NCBI GenBank assembly: GCA_026874595.1
Contig: CM049319.1
Location: forward strand, 51,844,917-51,908,916
Direction of reading: 5' to 3'
DNA from: Sipunculus nudus
Taxonomy: Eukaryota; Annelida; Sipuncula; Golfingiida; Sipunculidae
Length of the DNA stretch: 64,000 bases
Numbering within the stretch: position 1 is the stretch's first letter; each line of letters begins with the position of its first letter. Below are positions 49,914 through 58,999 of this stretch, one piece after another. Position numbers and translations under genes: made by a program. The notes under the pieces were generated by a model that saw only the letters and a list, made by a program, of their open reading frames with translations, ran no database searches and was not told the DNA's origin.

Positions 49914-50159
49914 CATAAATGTGTACTTGAGTATATGAAAACACATCGCTGGCACTGTAGATTATTATACATGAACATGACCACTCTGCCAGGGCACCCA
50001 TATATACACAATACAATAACACGTGGTATCAACTGGCCTTTTGCCTGGGCAGTGGTGAGGGCTGAATCTTGGCTTAATGCTGTATAAAAACACATAGATT
50101 TTCTAAACATCAGAGTGATAGCGGGCCTTTGTAAGCGATCAACCATACAGCAACTTACC

Positions 50160-50460
50160 CGTACTCTTAGTCTTCTTTTTTTTTCAGCAAATTTTCACTT
50201 CTCATGAGAGACTGGTGAAGCATATTCAAAATGGCATTTGTGGATGTCTTCGTTCAAAGCTGTTTGACATTCGAAAAGGCCGCTGAGATGCTGCCACGTG
50301 ACAGTAGCCTGCGAATGGCAGCACACAAGAGTGACCAGATGCTGCCAGGCGCCCCCCACTGTTCGCGCCCGACCAGGCAACTCGTCACCCGTAGCCCGCC
50401 TCCCGCTGCTTGGACTTACCCATCTGGCTGATGAGGGCTCTGACGGGATCACTTCTCGTC
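50160..50460 (+). other. GC-richer open segment, unidentified, possible exon
   Basis: A long pyrimidine tract ending TTTTTTTTTCAG (AG at about 50187-50188) precedes a 66-codon frame at 50231-50431 that starts MAFVDVFVQSCLTFEKAAEM and ends in TGA. The opposite strand is also open (50195-50452). The base composition is richer in GC than its surroundings. No family recognised; equally likely to be chance. Confidence 0.2.
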
Positions 50461-51155
50461 TTTTCTGACGAGTTTAGGGGGAAAATGTCGAGTTTATGTT
50501 GTCAGTGTAATGTTAATCTTGCCTTGCATTATGAACAAAATCGATAAGGCCATCAGGTGTAGTTGTCAAATGTCAGGGTCGCAAAATTTGGTTTGATCCC
50601 CCCAGAAAAGGTTGTTTTGGCTCAAAAGGGGATCCGCCGCATATACGTGTGTGTGTGTATATAAACATATACAAATATGTATGTATATATATTTATATAT
50701 TTGTGGTGTATATATATATATATGTGTATATATGTTTTATAATATATAACATGCTATTATGATTTAATATTATATCATATTATATATTTCTATATTTCTA
50801 TTAGTTTTATTATTTATAAATATAATATAACATAAGGTAAGAAAAAAAAAGAAACTATAATACGATTTAATATAAGATAATATGAGAAATAATGAGATAA
50901 GATAATGACATCATTTATCACACAAAGTCAGTGAATACTGATTCATAGTGCAGCTTGGGACAGTGACCCACACACGTATTGGTACTGTAGGGTTCTATCA
51001 GGCACCCTCTCTTCGGGCAGAACACACGAAGAACCTTAAGTGGGCTATCTGGAACCCATGGATATCAAAAACGGTTCTAAGTTGAACTATGGTTCCAGCT
51101 GGAACCATACAGGTTCTGCATGGAACCCCCAAGAACCCTTTTTTCTTAGAGTGTA

Positions 51156-51306
51156 CCAGGTGCAGTTGCCGTGTAAACTGTGATCTTATTATGGTCCACT
51201 ATACGGAAATAATTGGTCTTTCATTGGGAAGACTTTTAGTGCTCCATTTTCAATTTTACTTTTTTTTCAGGTATAATGTTGCATGGTGCTCAGGTGTTGT
51301 ACTGTA

Positions 51307-51344
<38 letters not shown>

Positions 51345-51530
51345 TTATATCTTCTTTTTAGATAACCTTTCATATGTTAACTTTAGTTTTTTTTTATTTT
51401 AATATTTTTTATTCATCAAGTCTGTGATATATGTTTATATTTTGTAATATGTACTTTGATATGTGGTATATATTTTAAACTTGTACCGTAAATAATGTAA
51501 CTGAATAAAATAATTTCATTCATTCATACC
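51156..51530 (+). mobile_element. 3' end of the LINE remnant with ATTC-type tail
   Basis: Continues the LINE after the nested element: GTGTAAACTGTGATCTTATT and a TA-rich stretch, then ACTGAATAAAATAATTTCAT followed by TTCATTCAT. A polyadenylation-like AATAAA plus short tandem (ATTC) tail is a common 3' end for invertebrate LINEs. The next bases (ACCGCGCCCGT) belong to the TACCGC-type flanking repeat. Confidence 0.6.
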
Positions 51531-53189
51531 GCGCCCGTATAAACGCAGATTTATATGCGGTCTCGCATTATAAGACCCTGGGCCAAGGCCTTTGCAAAAA
51601 ACTAGCAAAAGGCTATATTCTCATATATTTTGGCTTCTGATGACTGCATACACACCCAAAAATTCAAGCTTGTGACGTATCCTTAACTCTTTCGCCGCAA
51701 ATAAAGTCAGTCTCTGATTTCCCCATGCATACTCGCTCGGTACGACCTCGAAACTCTGTGCCATGACCTATAATAATTCTAGTTTCGCCGCTAGGGCTGT
51801 GGCTGTCGAAACGAAGTTTTCAGCCTGTTTTCACCGGTGCCATCATCCTTTCCGGAGATCGATAGAGAATTTATATGGAATTTCCGAAACTTGGCAGCAT
51901 TACAGGGTCCCATTTGTGAATTTATCCCATTTCGTTTTTGAGTGTATGACCACTGGCCATTCGTGAATGTTTGCGTCTATATTGATTGAAAATAAAACAT
52001 ACGTACATCGGGAGCAGTTCAATCTACTTGACTGAAATATTGTATTTTCGTAGAAATTTGATAGCTTTATCTAAAATTTTTCCCTCGCTCGTCAATCCAT
52101 GCATAACGTATGTCAATAGATAGGGGTCAGAAGACAAGACTTGAAGACATTGACCACAGATGGGTGAGCGAATGGAGAGGCCTTGCCCAATGGCCGCGTG
52201 TTTCACTCACAAATGAGTGCCCTTTTCTGGGGTTCCTCGATGGTATGACTCAGCAATGGAGACGATTACGCACCCAAGGCCCGCAGGTGCAGGAGTCACC
52301 GGGCCTGATTAACAACAGGATATGAAATGAGTGGAAGCGTGTGCTACTGCCCTGTCTGCAGATGTACATGTACTTAGTTCAGCTGCATTTAAAAAATGGG
52401 GGGGGGGGGGGGGCGGTTACCTCAAAAAAATTTTTGAAAAAATGTTTCAAGCTTTAAGCCGCGTTTCTTCTCCTTTGGGATCTAAGAGTTGTCACGCATG
52501 CGAAAGATATCGGGTCTCTGGTCACGCAGTCTTGTTATGTAATTACTCGCACACAGAACCATAACAAAAAATGAAAAGAGGTGAACTGGAGATATAAAGC
52601 CCATATGGTGCATGAGGTGGTTTTGCTGGGCGAATTTTAAATTCAGCCAAAATGAGCAAATAACATGAGATGATTCACATTTTATTGCAAATGAATAAGA
52701 ACCTTTAAAGCTTCGAAGTCTTTGAAGAAAGGAATATTTGATAACAATTTATAAAGCGGATTAAGATATTTCCATACATATATGTGTATATATATTTATT
52801 ATTATTATTATTATTAATATTATTATTATTACTACATGTAATACTACTACTACTTCTACTAAATTCTTCATAGAAAATGAAAATTCCCCCTTTCCTTTTA
52901 TGTTAAGGTAAATTAAAAATAAACACGCTGTAATACAATTGTTGAAAACCGGTGGCATGAAAAGAAAATGAAAATATTTGGCCTTTTGTCCATTCAGCGG
53001 GGAAGTTTGTACAGAAAATTAATCCCCCAAGCAATAAGTGTTGATCCTCAGTCGCACAATGAATGTGTTTATCTCAGCGGCACTTATTATAATACAGTAG
53101 AGGGCTAATCCTTTGATCTCATTCAGTGGGCGGTTACGGTGAATGCCAGTTTGTAATGTCAACACGAAAAACGTGCTCAGGCTAGCAAA
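51531..53189. other. Unique sequence, no gene recognised; poly-G and TTA microsatellites
   Basis: Holds a poly-G run at about 52398-52412 and (ATT)n/(ACT)n runs at 52797-52860. Small frames at 51763-51966 and 52110-52325 are not recognised. Nothing resembling a repeat terminus was found. Confidence 0.4.
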
Positions 53190-53353
53190 TCCAGATATTG
53201 ACCAATAGCAATAGCTTTAACATATTGCAAATGGAAATGGTTGTTTACAATATGGCTCCCGCTTACACTTTGATTTGATTGGGCCAACTTCTCATCAATA
53301 GCCAATCGACAAGGCTGTGATAAATCACGCGCTGAGAGATGAATGTTTACAAC
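53190..53353 (+). promoter_or_regulatory. CCAAT/YY1-like promoter of a plus-strand gene
   Basis: CCAAT boxes occur at GACCAATAGC (about 53199) and AGCCAATCG (about 53300), and an ATTGG at about 53276. Two near-identical YY1-type initiators, GTTTACAATATGGCTCCC (about 53242) and GTTTACAACATGGCGACAG (53345), lie 100 bp apart; the second contains the start codon of the adjacent frame. This mix of NF-Y and ATGGC elements around a start codon is typical of short-5'UTR housekeeping promoters. Confidence 0.45.
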
Positions 53354-53403
53354 ATGGCGACAGGGATATTGGTGCTGTGTAAACAACTCATAACAAATTA
53401 TAG
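53354..53403 (+). CDS. Candidate first coding exon of an unidentified plus-strand gene
   Basis: ATG in the context ACAACATGGCG, then 16 codons (MATGILVLCKQLITNY) and two bases to a good donor AG|GTAAGC (GT at 53404-53405). The frame would stop at once without splicing (TAA inside GTAAGC). The start lies inside a YY1-like element, as in many housekeeping genes. I do not recognise the protein; the short hydrophobic start (ILVLCKQLI) could be an organelle-targeting or membrane segment. The next exon is uncertain: the nearest phase-compatible one is only 33 nt downstream. Confidence 0.4.
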
Positions 53404-53436
53404 GTAAGCAAAAAATCTGTCCCTTTTCTTTTATAG

Positions 53437-53518
53437 TCTGCTAAAAGCGTATGAGCCATATGATCGGAGCTTGAATATCTTATTCAAAGACGATGTCGTA
53501 ACTTCAAGCAGACGACAG
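53437..53518 (+). CDS. Possible second exon of the same unidentified gene
   Basis: The sequence CCCTTTTCTTTTATAG is a good acceptor (AG at 53435-53436) and CAG|GTAAAT a plausible donor (GT at 53519-53520). In the phase left by the previous exon it reads S then LLKAYEPYDRSLNILFKDD and VVTSSRRQ, ending on a codon boundary. The implied intron is only 33 nt, below what metazoan spliceosomes normally handle, so either the intron is exceptional or this is a chance frame. An 82-nt stretch stays open by chance fairly often. Confidence 0.2.
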
Positions 53519-54208
53519 GTAAATATCACCAAACGGCAATGATGCGCTGATTAGTCCGAGCAGGTTTCCCTGAGATCCGTTTCTGTGTTGTTCTGTCACT
53601 TACCCTCGGGCCGGGCAAGGACATATTGGAGTTTTATTCTCACTGTAGCAAACAAATGTCAAATTGAAGAAAAAGAAATTGCACCTGTTCATTTGCTTTG
53701 TGATCTGAAGCTTGCGATGCCATGCTTGTCTGGCATTGCAATTCAATGTACACACATGTACAGTATCATACATTATGTATACATGCATATATATATACAA
53801 ACCATCAGAGTCTAGGTGTAAGTCGAGGCTACTCAAGTCTGAACCAAATTAAATCTACCTATTAAATCTAATAAAAGAAATTTAATACATGAATATTTGA
53901 GAATACCATATTAAAGTATTTTTATGTTAATTTACACCTACTTTTTACATGAATTTTGATTACATTTAGTTCCTGATGTAGAGCTGATACTTGACCTATT
54001 GAGTCTTTTTTTACATATATATATATATTATATATATAGTCTTTTTAGTAATAGTTTTACACATGTATATAAATGACTAAATAATATGTGAGTCTTTCTT
54101 CTGCTGGACATTAAATAGTTTTGCTGTTATAAATACATATAAATGTGTGGATATGTGTGTGTGTATATAAATAGCAAACCCAAATGACAGACCAAAGAAT
54201 TTATTTAT
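53519..54208. other. Unique sequence, possible intron; nothing recognised
   Basis: AT-rich, with a TATATA patch at 54017-54037. No exon recognised on the plus strand after 53518. Confidence 0.35.
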
Positions 54209-54420
54209 TATAGTCGCCAGCCTAGGTCTGGCGACTATAGGCTAATCCTTTGTTTGTCCGCACGCTACAGGTCGCAATTTTGCAGCAATTGATCTGAAAC
54301 TTACAGGAAAAGTGTAAAATCGGTACCTGTCCAAGCCTATTTTTTTTGGCCATGATCGGTCCAAGATCAAGGTCACGGTTCTTGGCAACCGCTGGCGACT
54401 ATGTCATGATTACATCTTGT
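54209..54420. repeat. Short element with a 12-bp-armed hairpin and CTGGCGACTAT ends
   Basis: TATAGTCGCCAG-CCTAGGT-CTGGCGACTATA (54209-54239) is a perfect hairpin with a 7-nt loop, and the same CTGGCGACTAT recurs at 54392-54402 before GTCATGATTACATCTTGTTT. Between them lie about 150 bp including AAGATCAAGGTCACGGTTCT. The layout suggests a small non-autonomous repeat of about 210 bp. Confidence 0.6.
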
Positions 54421-54649
54421 TTAGTTAATTAAACTGCATTCATACAGTGCCATATTCAAAATTTTGATAATGCTCTTGATTACAATGTTAATTATAAATT
54501 ACAAAGAAAGAAGTGCTTTAAAATACATACATTAGTGTATGCCACGCCTTTCTTAGTAATTTATAATTAAATGCAGATGAAGGGCAGGAGGTGAAAAAAA
54601 TTAGTAAACAATGCCAAATGGTATTACCATGGCCCAGAAGTACACTACA

Positions 54650-56350
54650 CACTAATTGTCTGGGGATACTATGTTTTCATACTGGTCCCACCGCCGCCGC
54701 CGCATATAAATCTTGTTGGCGCGATAACCCAAAAAATTTTTCACGGAACTTTACCAAACTTGGTATATGTATAGATATGGGTAAGACGACGCCTATTTAA
54801 AATGAGGTCATGACCTTTACTAGGAGAGTGTCCTTGACCTTGAATAGGTCCAATTTTGGGGAAAATCACACAAATTCTTTAATATCTCAAGAAATCTTGC
54901 ATGGATTTATCCCAAAATCAAGTTGATGGAAGATCATGGATAGGGTTGTCATGTTCCAGACACTGGTGGCGCCACCTATTTTTCTTTACTTGTTTTCGTG
55001 CCGTTTAAAACCCAAAAAAATTGCCACCTTACAGTACTGTGAGCATTATAAGTCAAAAACTAATGGACAGATTTCTTTTATATTATGCATATACATAGGT
55101 ATGGGTTAGGGATGATGTTTATTTAAATTGGGGTCATGACCTTTCCTATGATAGTGGCCTTGACCTTGAATATTGCCATATATAGGGAAAATCACACACC
55201 TCTTATGATATCTCCAGTGTTGATAGCCATATGGATTATGTATGGCCCACCACTAAAGTAAGAACCCTATAGGTTCTAGGGTCATGAGGTCAAAGGTCAA
55301 GGTCACTGGACTGGCATTTTAAAAGATACTGTGGATGCATTTTAAGCCAAACTTTCATCCCAGATCTTCCATCTTGAATATATAGCTCACTTGCCAATAG
55401 TAGATGATCCATATAAATTTTGGGATCACAAGGTCAAAGGTCAAGGCCACAGGAGCTATCTGTCCAAAAATTAGTTTCTGGATGATAATTCCTGCTTTTA
55501 TTGATGTATTGATTTCAAATTTGACTTATATATGTCCCATTGAAAAAGCAAGACTCCAATTGATTTTGGGGTCATGAGGGCAAAGGTCAAGGTCACAGGA
55601 AACATCTTTAAAAAGATTGTGGATGCATTTTCAGCCAAACATTTCATCTCAGACCTTTCATCTTGCACATATAAGTCATCTGTCAATAGAGAAAGACCCC
55701 TATCAATTTTGAGGTCACAAGGTCAAAGGTGAAATTCACAGGAGCCATCTGTCCAAAAATTAGTTCCTGGATGATAAATCCTGCTTTTATTAATGTATGG
55801 ATTTCAAACTTGACTTGTATATGTCCCATTGGAAAAGCAAGACCAAAATTGATTTTGGGGTCATGATGTCAAAGGTCAAGGTCACAGGACACATCTTTAA
55901 AAGGATGTGGATGCATTTTCAGCCAAACATTTCATCTCAGAACTTTCATCTTGCACATATAGTTCTCCTGCCAAGAGAGGATGAACACTATCAATTTTGA
56001 GGTCACAAGGTCAAAGGTGATGGTCACAGGAGCCATCTGTCCAAAAAAATTAGTTTCTGGATGATACTTCCTGCTTTATTGATGTATAGATTTCAAACTT
56101 GACTTGCATATGTCCCATTGGAAAAGCAAGACCCAAATTTATTTTGGGGTCAAAGGTCAAGGTCACAGGACACATCTTTAAAAAGATCAAGGTCACAGGA
56201 CCAACATCTTCAACAAGATTGTGGATTGTTAGATGGAAGAAACAATAAATATGCCAAGTGTCAGTATATGCTGCTAAAAATGGGGGTCTATTCTTAAAGG
56301 GGGGGGGGGGGCTACTATGTCTGGGGATACTCTGGCATGTCTAGTTATGC
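54650..56350 (-). repeat. Family B repeat, minus-strand copy with a seven-unit DR1 array
   Basis: On the minus strand it starts ACTAGACATGCCAGAGTATC and ends at GTATGAAAACATAGTATCCC after a GCGGCGGCGGCGGTGGGAC tract, mirroring 19055-22975. In the plus-strand view, 55280-56220 is a tandem module whose cores sit near 55289, 55432, 55577, 55722, 55865, 56007 and 56151 (142-145 bp apart). Each core is AAGGTCAAAGGTCAAGGTCA or a close variant. The frame at 55797-56000 and its relatives are repeat translations. Confidence 0.8.
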
Positions 56351-56502
56351 ATAACCTGTCTTTTTACCTTTGATGACAACATGCTGCTAGGACCACTTCA
56401 TATATGTTTCTATCATAAATCAAAAGACTGTCTCTGAATGTGAAATAAGTGAATTAATTATATGTGGCACAGTAACAATGCAGCTGATGTGTATAAGAGC
56501 AG

Positions 56503-56508
<6 letters not shown>

Positions 56509-56563
<55 letters not shown>
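56509..56563. repeat. (TA)n microsatellite
   Basis: Uninterrupted TA dinucleotides ending at TATTGTTGGGATATTAC. The sequence that follows (56590-56705) resembles the reverse of family A interior (TTGGCCAAAG / CAAAATTTAAGG context). Confidence 0.95.
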
Positions 56564-56568
<5 letters not shown>

Positions 56569-56707
56569 GGATATTACTTAATTTAATTAAGATTCAATTG
56601 TATACCCAAAATTTGATCTGAATTTTGCAAAAATTTAAGTTAATAGCATAATTATAAAATCAGTACTTTAAATTTTGCCCAAAATTGGCCAAAGCATGTT
56701 TTTATTT

Positions 56708-58150
56708 TTAGCCAAGCTGACTGTAAGTCATCTGATCTATAGCAATTACTCTTTGTCCATCTGCCATCCGGCCGGGCTGTCTGTTTGTTAACAGGGCACA
56801 AATAGTAACCCCTGGACCTGGAATCTTCTAACTTAATATTCAGGGAGGTCCATGAAAAGTCTACTTGGAAACCTGGAATTAGGTCTCTGTTACCATATTC
56901 TTCAAACTGTGGGGCTCCGAAGTACCCCCCCCCCCCCCAAAATAATGAAAAATTTGATACAAAAGCTCAAGTATCTGAACAACTAATGCATCGATCATCC
57001 TGATTATGTGCATGGATATTAATCATGGAGTGTTTCATCAGTTTCTGCAGACAGGTGGTGCCACCTATATTTTTAGCGAACCTGTAAGCTTATGCAATGG
57101 TGCATTGTCATGAGGCGTGCGTCGTCTATACGTTAACCATAGCTATCTCAAAAACAGCAGGAGCTAGCATCACCAAATTTTTTGCAAATAATCAGTCATC
57201 AAAAAAACTATATCGGATTTTGTTTATTTTTTTTCTAACTGCATTTTCTTTGATTTTATAGGGAAAAAGCTAAAAACTTTAAAAATCTTCTCCGAAACTG
57301 TCAAACCAAATTGTCCAATATTTCACAGAAATGATCCATGGAACAATCTTTCTCAAGTTTGTTCGAATGGTTCCAGATTTTTGGACGAGTTACAGGAGGT
57401 TGAACTTTGTTAGCTGTGCAAAAAAGCATATTAAAATTAAAATCTCAGAAACGGCTGGAGCTATCATCACCAAATTTTATGCCAATGTTGGTCACATAGG
57501 TCATATCTGAAATTGAAGGATTAGTGGCGCCACCTGCATCGGCCTTTTTTGTACGGGGTCATTAGTGCCTGTATCACACTGAGGGCTACAAAAAACTTCT
57601 TCTCTGAAACCATATGGCCAAAATGTTTAATATCGCACAGAAATGATCCTAGGGTAGTGCTTTCTGAAGTTTGTTCAAATGGTCTCTTTTTATTGAATTT
57701 TGGCTCAGTTACAGGAAGCTAAATTTAGTCATATGCCATAACAGCCCATTTTAGCTCAGTGGCTACAAAGATCTTCTTGTCAAAAACCACTGGGCCAAAT
57801 TCTTAAATCTCACACATTAATTATCCTCAGATGTTGATAATTCAAGTTTGTTCAATTGGTTTCGGTTCAGTGCTTTTTGGCTGAGTTACGGGAAGCTGAA
57901 CTTAGCCAGTTTGCTGTATCTTCCTATATATGAGTTATAAACTTGCGAAACGTTTTTCAACTGATGTCACTGAAGCTAGTTTGTTAAATATTTTACAGGA
58001 ATTATCCCTACAATAATTCTTATAATAATTGTCATTAATGGTTCCACATGAATGATTTTTGGCTGAATTATGGAGATTGAATTGAGTCATTTTACCATAT
58101 ATGTTAGCTGTGTGATGCTGTTAGATATAGCCTGGCACCAGTTTATCAGC
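56708..58150 (-). repeat. D-type unit followed by a further repeat family with the GGTGGCGCC motif
   Basis: 56708-57080 is a D unit on the minus strand (terminal TTTAGCCAAGCTGACT-GTA-AGTCATCTGATC, GTTAACAGGGCACAAATAG, poly-C, GACAGGTGGTGCCACCTA). From about 57080 a different family follows, with recurring ATTTTACAGGAATTATCC / TCACAGAAATGATCC, GGCCAAATTGTTAAATAT and TTTTTGGCTGAGTTACAGGA segments spaced by about 170-280 bp, and AGTGGCGCCACCTGC at 57522. No gene recognised. Confidence 0.6.
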
Positions 58151-58529
58151 ATCTATTACATCATGCCACTAGACATTTAGATTTCAGGTTATCTTTGGTT
58201 AATATTTACGAGAAAGTTTTTTTAAAAGCTTTTAAAAAATTTAGATTTATGATTTAAGTTATTCATCATACCAGGCAATGTTACAATTGTGGATATTCAG
58301 CTCTCTGTTGCTATATAAAGACAACTGTACGTGGATTATATATTATTGGTATCCCTACTCAACTTAAATCAAGAATTTGCCATCAGTGAGATATATCTGT
58401 ATTTTAATTTTGCATTCATTATGCATCGGTAATAATTTTACATATATTCCTGATTTCTCTTTTATAAAAAGTCAGCTGAAAAGCATTTTGTATTGGGAAA
58501 ATAAATTTCAAAGTTATTTCAAGTAGGGA

Positions 58530-58990
58530 CCTCTTCTTTGTACAGATGGCAGCTCTTGGTTTACCATTGGCATATTGCCAGTGCCTTGATGTTGGCCATT
58601 ACCCAAGATGATGGCAGCTCTATAAATAGTTTTGGCACAGTGCCAGGATTGGAAGAAGTGCAGCCAGGTATAGGTCAAGAGTTCACTCTGTGCAGTAGCT
58701 GCATTATATTTATAGCTTTGGCAGACTGCTCATTGCATCATATTTTCTACCAAAGTTCAGCCTGAATCTATTTATAGCTTTGGCAGACTACCAACTGTGT
58801 CAGATTATGCAACAGGTGGAGTTCACTCAGTGCAGCCAGGTACAGGTCAAAAGTTCACTCAGTCTAGCCAGGTGCAGGTCAAGAGTTCACTCAGTGCAGT
58901 AGCTTGAGGATGCAATTTGTCACAGGTCACTTGGGGGCAACTGCCTTACTTACCTAAGCCTTGTCAGCCTAGTGCATCAAACTCTGGGGA
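58530..58990. repeat. Short-period repeat with CAGGTCAAGAGTTCACTCAG motifs
   Basis: AGGTATAGGTCAAGAGTTCA, AGGTACAGGTCAAAAGTTCA and AGGTGCAGGTCAAGAGTTCA each precede CTC(A/T)GTGCAG-like segments, and TTTATAGCTTTGGCAGACT occurs twice. The frame at 58538-58765 is a repeat translation. Confidence 0.65.
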
Positions 58991-58999
58991 AGTTTGATG

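Larger units (their letters stand above)
47405..51153. mobile_element. DNA element of about 3.75 kb with AGGGTTC-rich inverted termini
   Basis: The left end TA|CACTCTAAGAAAAAAGGG and the right end CCCTTTTTTCTTAGAGTG|TA form a perfect inverted repeat of at least 18 bp, flanked by TA. Inside each end are subterminal arrays of AGAACCCT/AGGGTTCT motifs, long on the left (47430-47740) and shorter on the right (50985-51140). It splits the LINE remnant, so it is younger. The interior holds a degenerate gene fragment (48717-49316), two TA microsatellites and no recognised transposase. Fold-back or Tc1/mariner-type non-autonomous elements are the likely class. Confidence 0.8.
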
